A stretch of 64,000 nucleotides of DNA from Massilia phosphatilytica (GCF_002968015.1 NZ_PUIP01000004.1:186001-250000), one strand, 5' to 3'. Positions 35,691 to 43,290 are shown, numbered from the stretch's first letter. Notes: a model not told the origin generated them from the sequence alone. Program-made: numbers and translations.

Positions 35691-36674
35691 ATGCCCGCCG
35701 AGCCACGTACCGACGCTCCGTTCTACATTGTCCTGAATGCCGGCTCCGGCCGGGCCGAGACCGACCTGCGCTGCGCTACCATCCGCGCCGTGCTGGACGC
35801 GGCCGGGCGCGCCTGCGAACTGGAGGTCGTGCACGATGCGGCCAGGCTGGAGGACGCGGCCCGCGTCATGGCCGGGCGCGCGGCGCGCGACGGCGCCATC
35901 CTCGTGGCGGCCGGCGGCGACGGCACGCTCAATACGGTCGCGCATACGGCTGTCGCGCACGGCTGCGTGTTCGGCGTGCTGCCGCAGGGTACCTTCAATT
36001 ATTTCGGCCGGACGCACGGCATTCCGGAAGACCTCGCGGACGCCGTACGCGCGCTGCTGCACGCGCGCGTGCGGCCCGTGCAGATCGGCCTGCTGAACGA
36101 CCGCATCTTCCTCGTGAACGCGAGCGTCGGGATGTACCCGCAGCTGCTGGAAGAACGCGAGCACGACAAGCGCCAGTACGGCCGCTCGCGCGTCGTGGCG
36201 CTGCTGTCGGCCGTCAAGACGGCGCTGCGCGGCCATCGCAGCCTGCGCATCACGCTCGAACTGGACGGCCGGACGCGCCACCTGCGCACGCCCACGCTCT
36301 TCGTCGGCAACAACCGCCTGCAGATGGAACAGGTGGGAATGCATGCGCTCGACCACGCGCTCGACGCGGGCCGGCTGGTGGCGATCGCACCGCGCCCAGT
36401 CGGGCGGTTGCGGATGCTGGGCCTGCTCGTGCGCGGCGCGCTCGGGCGCCTGGGAGAAGCGGACGATGTGGAGGCGTTCGCGTTTCGCCGCATGACGGTG
36501 CGGGCGCCGCTGCTGTCGGCCCGGCGCCGGCTGAAGACGGCGACGGACGGGGAAGTGTGCCGGATGGCGTTGCCGCTGCGTTTCGAAGCGCTGGAGGGAC
36601 GGCTGCTGCTGCTCGTGCCGCCCGCGGATGCGGACATGGAGGCGGCGGCAGGTGCCGCCGCGGCCGCGCGCTAG
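35691..36674 (+). CDS. Diacylglycerol/lipid kinase family protein
   Basis: This 327-residue protein belongs to the DAGKc/YegS-like lipid kinases. The nucleotide motif GGDGTLN is at 75-81 and the next block QGTFNYFGR follows near 102-110, as in the family. It phosphorylates diacylglycerol, sphingoid or related lipids at the inner face of the membrane. The ATG follows GGAG. If the LTA-synthase-like enzyme of this window releases diacylglycerol, this kinase could recycle it; that link is inference. Its TAG shares a CTAG with the stop of the convergent GGDEF-EAL gene. Confidence 0.88.
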   Translation: MPAEPRTDAPFYIVLNAGSGRAETDLRCATIRAVLDAAGRACELEVVHDAARLEDAARVMAGRAARDGAILVAAGGDGTLNTVAHTAVAHGCVFGVLPQGTFNYFGRTHGIPEDLADAVRALLHARVRPVQIGLLNDRIFLVNASVGMYPQLLEEREHDKRQYGRSRVVALLSAVKTALRGHRSLRITLELDGRTRHLRTPTLFVGNNRLQMEQVGMHALDHALDAGRLVAIAPRPVGRLRMLGLLVRGALGRLGEADDVEAFAFRRMTVRAPLLSARRRLKTATDGEVCRMALPLRFEALEGRLLLLVPPADADMEAAAGAAAAAR

Positions 36675-39427
36675 CCCTCGGTGGCCGCGATGAGCCAGGC
36701 GTCGAGCGCGTCCAGCGGCATCGGCCGCGCCATCAGGTAGCCTTGCACCTCGTCGCAGTCGGCGGCGCGCAGGAACTCCAGCACCTCGGCCGTTTCGACG
36801 CCTTCCGCGACGACGGACAGCTTCAGTGCATGGGCCATGTCGACGAACGCCTTGACGAAGTCGAAGGCGCTGATGCGGTCGTCTTCCTGCAGCACGAACG
36901 AACGGTCCAGTTTCAGCACGTCGATGGCGAAGCGGCGCAGGTAGGCGAGGCCGGAATAGCCGGTGCCGAAATCGTCCACGGCCAGCTTCACACCCAGTGC
37001 GCGCAGCTCGTCCAGCATGACGGCCGTGCGCGGGATGTCCTCGATCAGGGCGCTTTCCGTGAGTTCCACTTCAAGGCTGTCGGCGGGGAGGCCGGTGTCC
37101 GCCAGCACGGTCCGGACTTCGTCGACGAAGCCGGGCTGCGCGAGCTGGCGCGCGGACACGTTCACGGACACGCGGATCGTCCGGCCGTGGCGGTCGATCA
37201 GGCGGCGCGTCTGGCGGCATGCCTCGTTCAGCACCCAGCGGCCGATCGGGAGGATCAGGCCCGTCTCCTCGGCGATGGCGATGAATTCGCCCGGCGAGAC
37301 GCGTCCCAGGTCGGCGCTGTTCCAGCGGATCAGCGCCTCGATCCCGACGACGTTCATGGTGCGCAGGTCGATGCGCGGCTGGTAGTGCAGTTCGAACTCG
37401 TCGCGCGCCAGCGCGGGCCGCAGCGCCATCTCCAGCGCCATGCGGGCCTGGGCCGCGAGCGTCATCGCCGGTTCGAAGAAGCGGTAGCGGTTGCGGCCCG
37501 CGCGCTTGGCGCCGTACATCGCCGTGTCGGCCGTCTGGAACAGCAGCTCCCGCGTCCCCGCGTCGTGCGGGAACATGCTGATGCCGATCGAACCGCCGGC
37601 GGTGACTTCCTGGCCGCCCACGCGCACGGGGACGGCGAGCGCGTCGAGCAGCTTGGCCGCGATCACTTCGGCATCCTGGGCGCCCGCACACTCGGCTGCC
37701 ACGACGAACTCGTCGCCGCCGAGGCGGGCGATCAGGTCGCCCGGCCGCGTCACCTTGCGCAGCCGCGCCGCGACTTCGCACAGCAGCGCGTCGCCCAGAT
37801 CGTGGCCGAACGAATCGTTGACTTCCTTGAAGCGGTCGAGGTCGAGGAACATGACGGCGACCGTGCGGCCATGCGGGCACGCGTCGAGCATGCGCTGGAC
37901 ACGTTCCTGCAGCAGGGCGCGGTTGGGCAGGCCCGTGAGCGCGTCGTGCGTGGCCAGCTCGCGCAGGCGGCTTTCGGCCTGCTTGCGGCCCGTGATGTCG
38001 CTCATCAGGCCCGTCACGCTCTCGACATTGCCGCACGGGTCGCGGCGAACACTCCCGTTGAACAGCACGTGCACGGACCCACCCTGCGCGTGGCGCAGCC
38101 CCGCCTCCACGCCCTGCACGGGCGTATCGACGTCGTGCGCCGCGAGGCTGTGCCAGGGGAACGCGAAGAACAGGTCGTCGAGCGTGCGCCCGAGCAGCGC
38201 GGCGCGGGCGTGGCCGGACAGGGCGCACAGGGCCGGGTTGACGTCGAGGACGCGGCCGTCCGCGCTGGCCAGCACGTAGCCGGCCGGCGTCATCTCGATC
38301 ACTTCGCGGAAGCGCTGTTCGCTGGCGCGCAGCTGGCGCTCCGCTTCCTCGCGCTCCGTCAGGTCGCGGATGATGGCCTGGAAGTACTCCTGGCCGCCGT
38401 CCTCGAAGCGCGAGATGTGCACCTCGGCCGGGAAACTGGTGCCGTCCTTGCGCCGCTTGGCCATGCGCAGCAGGTGCGTCTGGCCGGCGCGCAGGCTGTC
38501 GAGCATGCCGGACGTGTACGCGTGGTGGCCGTCGATGTCGTTCACGGACAGGCCGGTGAATTCGTCTTCCGTATAGCCGAAGCGGGCGCACGCGCGGCCG
38601 TTGGCGGCGATGATGCGGAGGTCGCGGTCGGCGATCACGATGCTGTCGCCGGCCTGCTGGAACAGGTTGCGGTAGCGCTGTTCGCTCTTGCTCACGGACT
38701 CCAGCGCGACGCGCTTCGCCGTGATGTCGTGGAAGTAGACGGACAGCCCGTCCTGCGTCGGGTAGCAGCGCACCTCGACCCACGTCGCCGACGGTTCCCA
38801 GTACGCCTCGAAGAAGCCGGATTCGCCGGTGGCGAGCGCGCGGCGGTAGTGCTCCACGATGGCCGTGCCCTCCAGGGCGGGCGCGACGTCGAGCAGGTGG
38901 CGGCCGACATTCGGCGCGACGTCCACGCCGATGAAGGCGCCGGCCTTGCGGTTGGCGTAGATGATGCGCCAGTCGCGGTCGATGGCGAAGAACGCGTCGC
39001 CGATGCTCTCCAGCATGGCGTTCATGCGTTCGCGCGAGCGCTCGAGTTCCTCGCCCGCCGCGCGGTGTGCCGTGACGTCGCGCGCGCTCGCGTACACGAG
39101 ACGGGCATGCGCCGACCAGCGCGCGGACAGCGACAGGTAGATCGTCGCGCCGTCCTGGCGGCGCCAGCGCAGTTCGCGCTCATGGCACGGACGACCGGCC
39201 AGCAGGTCGGCCGTGAGCGTGTCCAGCGCGGCGCGCTCGTCCGGATGCAGCAGGTCGCGGACCGGACGTCCGGCCAGTTCGATCGGCGCGTAGCCGAGGA
39301 TCTCGCCGGCGGCCGCGTTGGCGCGCACGATGCAGCCATTTGCGTCGAGCACGACCATCAGTTCGAAGGCGAGATCGATATGCGCGATGTAGTCGGCGGC
39401 GGAGGCGGGCAGGGCCGGCGCGTTCAT
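36671..39427 (-). CDS. Multi-PAS GGDEF-EAL protein
   Basis: This 918-residue soluble protein has four PAS domains (about 10-125, 135-250, 260-370, 375-495), then GGDEF (about 500-660) and EAL (about 670-915). GGDEF is canonical (G570-G-D-E-F574) with an intact inhibitory site R561-x-x-D564. EAL is present at E697-A-L699, with NVSARQL and DDFGTGYSGLAYL further on. Both cyclase and phosphodiesterase activities are possible, switched by PAS ligands or redox state. No transmembrane segment is present. It is a single gene with a promoter-like AT-rich stretch (ATTATATCATT) upstream near 39490. Confidence 0.92.
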   Translation of the reverse strand: MNAPALPASAADYIAHIDLAFELMVVLDANGCIVRANAAAGEILGYAPIELAGRPVRDLLHPDERAALDTLTADLLAGRPCHERELRWRRQDGATIYLSLSARWSAHARLVYASARDVTAHRAAGEELERSRERMNAMLESIGDAFFAIDRDWRIIYANRKAGAFIGVDVAPNVGRHLLDVAPALEGTAIVEHYRRALATGESGFFEAYWEPSATWVEVRCYPTQDGLSVYFHDITAKRVALESVSKSEQRYRNLFQQAGDSIVIADRDLRIIAANGRACARFGYTEDEFTGLSVNDIDGHHAYTSGMLDSLRAGQTHLLRMAKRRKDGTSFPAEVHISRFEDGGQEYFQAIIRDLTEREEAERQLRASEQRFREVIEMTPAGYVLASADGRVLDVNPALCALSGHARAALLGRTLDDLFFAFPWHSLAAHDVDTPVQGVEAGLRHAQGGSVHVLFNGSVRRDPCGNVESVTGLMSDITGRKQAESRLRELATHDALTGLPNRALLQERVQRMLDACPHGRTVAVMFLDLDRFKEVNDSFGHDLGDALLCEVAARLRKVTRPGDLIARLGGDEFVVAAECAGAQDAEVIAAKLLDALAVPVRVGGQEVTAGGSIGISMFPHDAGTRELLFQTADTAMYGAKRAGRNRYRFFEPAMTLAAQARMALEMALRPALARDEFELHYQPRIDLRTMNVVGIEALIRWNSADLGRVSPGEFIAIAEETGLILPIGRWVLNEACRQTRRLIDRHGRTIRVSVNVSARQLAQPGFVDEVRTVLADTGLPADSLEVELTESALIEDIPRTAVMLDELRALGVKLAVDDFGTGYSGLAYLRRFAIDVLKLDRSFVLQEDDRISAFDFVKAFVDMAHALKLSVVAEGVETAEVLEFLRAADCDEVQGYLMARPMPLDALDAWLIAATEG

Positions 39428-39596
39428 GATGTGGTTCCAGTCAGACCGGGATGATGCGAAGATGCCAGGCGCTTGCGCGCGGTCGGACGATTATATCATT
39501 CCATATGGCAACACTTTTCCCAAGTGACGCGTAAACACAACATCATGAGGTGAGGGAGTGGCCCGCCGCGCGGACGGGCCGGATCGAAGGTTTCTA

Positions 39597-40088
39597 TTAC
39601 AGGGATTCGTCGAGATCGTCCTCGTCCAGCCGGCTCCTGCCGGACCGGCTGCCCTGGCCGCCGCTCTGCATGTTGCCACCGCCGCGGCTGCCGCGTTGGG
39701 AATTGTCGCCGGGTCCGCTGCCAAGGTCGGATTGCGACTGGTTGCCCTGGTCGAGGTTGCTGCTCTGCTGGCTGCCCCAGTCGCCCCGCTGGGCGTTGTC
39801 GCCCGGCCCGCTGGCCAGGTCGGAGTTCTGCTGGTTGCCCTTGCTTCCCTGGCTGCTCTGGCTGCGCCGCGAGCGGCCTTGTGCCGGCGTGCCGCCCGGC
39901 TGGCCGCCGGCCGATTGCAGGTTGCCCGCGTCGCCCAGGTCGGGCGCGCCGATGCCGCCATCGCGTCCGCCGTCGTTCAGGTTACCCGTCGTGCCCGTCT
40001 TGCTGGCACTGCTCGTGCCTACGCCGCTCTGCTCGTCGTAGTTCTTGCCTTTCATACCTTTGCCTTTGTGTTCCTGATTGCTCGGCAT
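39597..40088 (-). CDS. Disordered repeat protein
   Basis: This 163-residue protein is very hydrophilic and rich in G, S, Q, N and D. AAGGAGA precedes its ATG by five bases. It has two copies of a unit of about 30 residues: NSDLASGPGDNAQRGDWGSQ and QSDLGSGPGDNSQRGSRGGG. The basic N-terminus reads MPSNQEHKGKGMKGKNYDEQ and the C-terminus is acidic (LDEDDLDESL). No fold, signal or membrane segment is predicted; the composition recalls hydrophilins or desiccation proteins. Function unknown. The hairpin after it (39560-39580) lacks a T-run. Confidence 0.6.
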   Translation of the reverse strand: MPSNQEHKGKGMKGKNYDEQSGVGTSSASKTGTTGNLNDGGRDGGIGAPDLGDAGNLQSAGGQPGGTPAQGRSRRSQSSQGSKGNQQNSDLASGPGDNAQRGDWGSQQSSNLDQGNQSQSDLGSGPGDNSQRGSRGGGNMQSGGQGSRSGRSRLDEDDLDESL

Positions 40089-40132
40089 AATCGTCTCCTT
40101 GATCGGACCGTGAAATGCCATGGTAGGCCGCC

Positions 40133-40188
40133 TGTCGGGGCCGACAATCGGACCATGCGTCAGGCGGTTGTAGGACCTGTCGGACAGG
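40133..40188. promoter_or_regulatory. Two palindromes with TGTCGG core
   Basis: In the divergent gap between the repeat protein and the LacI gene, TGTCGG-GG-CCGACA (40133-40146) and CCTGTC-G-GACAGG (40176-40188) are perfect inverted repeats 29 bases apart that share TGTCGG. They may be one regulator's paired operators, or hairpins in the leader. Confidence 0.4.
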
Positions 40189-40232
40189 CCTCATCCGTAC
40201 GGTTGATGCGTCGCGGATTGGGAACGATTGCA

Positions 40233-40247
40233 TGTCAAACATTGACA
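40233..40247. promoter_or_regulatory. Palindrome upstream of LacI-family gene
   Basis: TGTCAA-ACA-TTGACA is a perfect 15-base inverted repeat 68 bases before the LacI start. Its right arm is a consensus -35 hexamer (TTGACA), so a protein bound here would block or recruit polymerase. A convincing -10 was not found. Confidence 0.4.
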
Positions 40248-40314
40248 AAATATTCAATCCGTGGCGGAATCCATGGTCGGCCCGCAGTGTGGTCAGCATT
40301 TACGAAAAAAAACA

Positions 40315-41343
40315 ATGAGCAGAAGCAGTGCAGGTAAGGTAAGGGGAACGGGGCGGACGACGCTGGAAGAGGTGGCGGCGCACGCGGGCGTATCGACGAT
40401 GACGGCATCGCGCGCCCTCAGTCAGCCCCAGCTGGTGTCCGAAGCGACGCGTACCAAGGTGGAGCAGGCGGTGGTGGAACTGGGCTACGTGCCCAACCGC
40501 GCCGCACGGGCCCTCGCGTCGTCGCAGTCGCGCGTGATCGTGGCGCTGGTGCCGTCGCTCTCGAACGTCGTGTTCACGGCCGTCCTGGACGGCATCCACG
40601 ACGCCATCGAGCATGGCCAATACCAGCTGCTGATCGGCAACACGCGCTATTCGGATGCCGAAGAAGAAAAGCTGCTGCACACGTACCTGCAATCGAACCC
40701 GGACGGCATCCTGCTGTCCGGCCTCACGCACAGTCCGCAGGTCGAGCGCATGCTGGCCGGGTCGCGCATGCCGGTCGTGTCAATGATGGACCTGGCGGAC
40801 GACCCCGGCGAATTATCCGTCGGGTTTTCGCAGCACGACGCCGGCAACGCCATCACGCGCCACCTGATCGACCGCGGCTACAAGCGCATCGTCTTCGTCG
40901 GGGCGCAGCTCGACGAGCGAACGCTGCGCCGGGCCGACGGTTACCGCGAGGCGATGCAGGCGGCAGGCCTGGCCGATCCGACGCTGGAGGTCATGGTGCC
41001 GGACCCGTCCACGATCGCCCTCGGCGCCGAGCTGATGCGCCACGCGCTGGACAAGGTGCCGGATTGCGATGCGGTGTTCTTCTGCAACGATGACTTGGCG
41101 CACGGTGCCATCTATTACTGCCAGCGCCATGGGATTCGCGTGCCGCAGGATGTCGCCATCGCGGGCTTCAACGACCTGCCGGCCTCCGCCTGGATGGTGC
41201 CGTCGCTGACGACCATCGATACGCCGCGTTACCGCATCGGCTACGAGGCGGCGTCGCTGCTGCTGGACGTAATCGGTGGAAAGGAGCCGCGCGACCGGCG
41301 GATCGATCTCGGGTTTACGTTGCGCGAGCGGGAAAGCACCTGA
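40315..41343 (+). CDS. LacI-family regulator, GntR (gluconate) type
   Basis: This 342-residue repressor has the LacI helix-turn-helix at about 17-40 (TLEEVAAHAGVSTMTASRAL) with the hinge helix ARALASSQS near 60-70, and a periplasmic-binding-like effector domain. It resembles E. coli GntR rather than LacI, for example GAQLDERT in place of GARLDERT and the shared block LVPSLSNVVF. The effector is therefore probably gluconate or a close sugar acid (inference). Two operators (41451-41464 and 47115-47128) have the TGTTA-N4-TAxCA shape described for GntR. The ATG at 40315 follows an A-run without a strong ribosome site. Confidence 0.9.
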   Translation: MSRSSAGKVRGTGRTTLEEVAAHAGVSTMTASRALSQPQLVSEATRTKVEQAVVELGYVPNRAARALASSQSRVIVALVPSLSNVVFTAVLDGIHDAIEHGQYQLLIGNTRYSDAEEEKLLHTYLQSNPDGILLSGLTHSPQVERMLAGSRMPVVSMMDLADDPGELSVGFSQHDAGNAITRHLIDRGYKRIVFVGAQLDERTLRRADGYREAMQAAGLADPTLEVMVPDPSTIALGAELMRHALDKVPDCDAVFFCNDDLAHGAIYYCQRHGIRVPQDVAIAGFNDLPASAWMVPSLTTIDTPRYRIGYEAASLLLDVIGGKEPRDRRIDLGFTLREREST

Positions 41344-41366
41344 TTCGGTCGGCGGTCCGGAAACGT

Positions 41367-41390
41367 GGCTGTGTTCGGTTTAACACAGCC
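41367..41390. repeat. Palindrome resembling two IS tips head to head
   Basis: GGCTGTGTTCGG (41367-41378), TTT, then AACACAGCC (41382-41390) and an A-run. Eleven bases of the left arm equal the IS terminal repeat at 41570, and the right arm is the reverse complement of its first nine. It could be the tip-to-tip remnant of an earlier copy, or an independent operator. There is no flanking duplication. Confidence 0.45.
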
Positions 41391-41410
41391 AAAAAATCAT
41401 CCAGTTGACC

Positions 41411-41438
41411 TTTACATTTTCCGTGGAAACGTTACACT
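41411..41438 (+). promoter_or_regulatory. Predicted sigma-70 promoter
   Basis: TTTACA (41411-41416) and TACACT (41433-41438) are separated by 16 bases and lie just upstream of the GntR-type operator. Five of six and four of six bases match consensus. No intact protein gene follows before the insertion sequence. Confidence 0.5.
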
Positions 41439-41450
41439 GTCAGTATTGCT

Positions 41451-41464
41451 TGTTAGCGCTACCA
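41451..41464. promoter_or_regulatory. GntR/LacI-type operator 1
   Basis: TGTTAGCGCTACCA lies immediately downstream of the predicted promoter. It matches, at 13 of 14 bases, the reverse complement of the site before the symporter gene at 47115-47128, and has the TGTTA-N4-TAxCA shape of gluconate-regulator sites. Confidence 0.65.
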
Positions 41465-41533
41465 GACCGGTGGCGCGGACGGGCGGTGCGGGGTGCGCGG
41501 GGGGCTGCGCACTCTTCAAATATCTCCTCTTAG

Positions 41534-41569
41534 GGACTGGTCGCTTGACGCTTCCGGTCCTATTTTTTT
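41534..41569 (+). terminator. Intrinsic terminator, target of the IS
   Basis: GGACTGG (41534-41540) pairs with CCGGTCC (41554-41560) with one G-U wobble, and is followed by TATTTTTTT. The T-run is the sequence duplicated by the insertion sequence, so the IS jumped into the terminator's tail. Confidence 0.6.
41562..41569. repeat. Left target-site duplication (ATTTTTTT)
   Basis: Eight bases identical to 42640-42647, directly abutting the first base of the left terminal repeat. Eight bases is the usual duplication length for the IS1595 family. Confidence 0.85.
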
Positions 41570-42639
41570 GGCTGTGTTCGAGGTAATTCGGTGACGTGGC
41601 TACTTAGCCGAGCTGGACTGCGGCGCACAGCAAATGGGCAGGCGTCGTCAGCCGGCGCGCATCGAGCAGCCGCTGCCATCCCGAGTAATTGATCAGGTAG
41701 CGGCTCGCCACACCGCGAAACCGCACCAGCCAGCTTTTGAACCGGCTGTGCCAGCTGTTTACATTCTGGATGTGGATCGCACCGCGCGCCCGGACGCCGG
41801 CTTTCACCTTCACGGCTTCGTGCGTGATGCCGGCCCGGCCTGCGAAATGACGATAGGCGATGGCGCCATCGCTGATCAGCAGGACGTCTTCCGGCAGCAC
41901 CGGCCCGAGGCATCGATGCAATTGCGCCACCGTCACCTGACCCCGTCCCGTGTGGAAATCGAGTGTCAGGCCAGTGCGGTCGCGCGCGACGAGCAGGCAA
42001 TCGTGCTGTCGAGTGATGCCGCGCCGCCTGGCCACACCGCCGCGCTTCCTCGGCGGTCGCGTCAGGTTGCGCGAACCCTTCTGCGATTCCAGTCGATACG
42101 TTTCGTCCGCCTCGACGATCGCCGACAGCATCGTCGGCCGGTCGCGTATCGCGCCGGGCACGAACCGGTGGCGCCACCGGAAACTTGTTGTGCGGTGCAC
42201 GCCGGCGACGCGCGCGGCATCGCGGACCGTACGGGAATCGAGCACGCATTGCAGGTACGAAAGCCAGCGTTCCTTCTTGCGCAGACGCGCCAGCGGCGTC
42301 CCGGTGAGTGCGTTGTGGCTCCGACCACAGCCCAGACAACGGAAACGCTGCAGTCCGCTCGCCTGGCCGCAACGATGCTTCCTGGGGCAGGCGCAGTGCG
42401 GACACGGCCGTCCTGCCGCCGCTTGCTCGATGACGGCAATGCACTCGGCCGGCTGCGTGATACTTGCGATCCATTCCTGCAGTCGGACCAGGTCGGCGGC
42501 AGACCACTGTACCGCCGACAACAGTACGAACAATTCGTCCAGCGACAGGCTGCGCATCGTCACTCCTGATGAGTTAACTCGACGATGCGTCTGACCTCTG
42601 CAACTCGTTTCAGTTCACATAACTACCGCGAACACAGCC
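41570..42639 (-). mobile_element. IS1595-family insertion sequence (complete, 1070 bp)
   Basis: The ends are visible: the left repeat starts GGCTGTGTTCGAGGTAATT at 41570 and the right end, read inward from 42639, is GGCTGTGTTCGCGGTAGTT. Seventeen of 19 bases match and 21 of the first 25. Both ends are flanked by ATTTTTTT, an 8-base duplication. One transposase gene fills the element on the minus strand. The perfect duplication indicates a recent, simple insertion. Confidence 0.9.
41604..42557 (-). CDS. IS1595-family transposase
   Basis: This 317-residue transposase has an N-terminal zinc ribbon (C52-x2-C55 and C74-x2-C77) followed by a helix-turn-helix, and the ISXO2-like catalytic core. D151 is in VEADETY, D230 in LLISDGAIAY, and the third position in VNSWHSRFK is Asn267 with Lys274, the DDNK arrangement reported for several IS1595 subgroups in place of DDE. 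The frame is intact. I use the ATG at 42557, five bases after AGGAG; a GTG two codons upstream is possible. The element is probably still active. Confidence 0.9.
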   Translation of the reverse strand: MRSLSLDELFVLLSAVQWSAADLVRLQEWIASITQPAECIAVIEQAAAGRPCPHCACPRKHRCGQASGLQRFRCLGCGRSHNALTGTPLARLRKKERWLSYLQCVLDSRTVRDAARVAGVHRTTSFRWRHRFVPGAIRDRPTMLSAIVEADETYRLESQKGSRNLTRPPRKRGGVARRRGITRQHDCLLVARDRTGLTLDFHTGRGQVTVAQLHRCLGPVLPEDVLLISDGAIAYRHFAGRAGITHEAVKVKAGVRARGAIHIQNVNSWHSRFKSWLVRFRGVASRYLINYSGWQRLLDARRLTTPAHLLCAAVQLG

Positions 42640-42647
42640 ATTTTTTT
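42640..42647. repeat. Right target-site duplication (ATTTTTTT)
   Basis: Identical to 41562-41569 and directly adjacent to the last base of the right terminal repeat. Removing the element and one copy restores a terminator T-run followed by GGCCC. Confidence 0.85.
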
Positions 42648-42655
42648 GGCCCTAC

Positions 42656-42672
42656 CAATCACCGGGTGATTG
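42656..42672. promoter_or_regulatory. 17-base perfect palindrome
   Basis: CAATCACC-G-GGTGATTG is a perfect inverted repeat nine bases right of the IS duplication and about 130 bases upstream of the acetyltransferase gene. The 154 bases 42648-42801 are AT-rich and otherwise hold nothing that I can name. Probable protein-binding site; regulator unknown. Confidence 0.4.
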
Positions 42673-42801
42673 CACTGCGTATTTACCGATCATTTCCCGA
42701 TACAGATTGTTACATTCCTACGCTTTTTGTTACGCGTTCACGCTGGCTTCCCACGCATCCACTGGTTAATCTCTTTGCGTCGCCTCAAAAGATTTCCACA
42801 A

Positions 42802-43281
42802 ATGCACCCAACCCTGTCCTTCCTCCCCATGCCCGCCGCCCCGACCCCGAAAGTGCTGAAGGCCTTCCGCAAGGACGCCGGCTGGAGCGAGACCGGCGAC
42901 GCGGCCCTGAACGGCGCGTTCGCCCCCGGCAGCCGCGTGCAGTGGGCCGCGGTCCTGTCCGGCAAGAAGAAGATCGGCATCGTGCGCCTGGAGCTGGCGC
43001 CGCCGCAGTTCTGCTACCTGTCGGAGCTGGTGATCCTGGGCGAGTACCGGGGCCGCGGCGTGGGGGAGTGGTTCATGGAGCAGATCGAACAGTTCTGCCT
43101 CGCGCGGGGCATCGACCGCGTCGTCCTGCAGGCGACCGGCGATTCGCGCGGCTTCTACGACAAGCTGCGTTACCAGGCCGACCCGCTGGCGGCCGGCTTC
43201 CTCAAGAAGGACATCAAGCCGCTGCTGCGCAAACCGGCGTTCCCGTTCGCGCGCAGCACCCCGGGCGTGCGCCCGGGCTGA
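42802..43281 (+). CDS. GNAT acetyltransferase
   Basis: This 159-residue GNAT protein has LSELVILGEYRGRGVGEWFM near 70-90, with the acetyl-CoA loop RGRGVG, followed by RVVLQATGDSRGFYDKLRYQ. The substrate is unknown. Its ATG at 42802 lacks a clear ribosome site; the Met nine codons later is an alternative. It stands between the insertion sequence and the phosphorylase gene, with nine bases between its stop and that of the phosphorylase. It does not look like part of the sugar module. Confidence 0.8.
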   Translation: MHPTLSFLPMPAAPTPKVLKAFRKDAGWSETGDAALNGAFAPGSRVQWAAVLSGKKKIGIVRLELAPPQFCYLSELVILGEYRGRGVGEWFMEQIEQFCLARGIDRVVLQATGDSRGFYDKLRYQADPLAAGFLKKDIKPLLRKPAFPFARSTPGVRPG

Positions 43282-43290
43282 CGTCGTCCC

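Larger units (their letters stand above)
41445..41569 (+). ncRNA. Candidate operator-controlled small RNA
   Basis: Promoter at 41411-41438, operator at 41451-41464 and terminator at 41534-41569 would give a transcript of roughly 120 bases with no coding capacity. It includes CTCCTCTT (near 41524), able to pair with ribosome-binding sites, as in many trans-acting small RNAs. The alternative is the leader of a gene lost beside the IS. Start position is estimated. Confidence 0.3.

Noticed and set aside
39560-39580. GGCCCG-N9-CGGGCC hairpin after the disordered-protein gene as terminator
   Set aside because: No T-run follows on the minus strand; kept only as a possible hairpin.
41367-41400. Palindrome after the LacI gene as an intrinsic terminator
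   Set aside because: The stem is followed by A-residues on the plus strand and has no T-run downstream on either strand, so it cannot terminate in the usual way.
41421-41440. GGAAACGTTACAC as a third LacI-type operator
   Set aside because: Only one half-site (GGAAACGTT) is good; the symmetrical half is degenerate, and it lies within the promoter spacer, where it may be chance.
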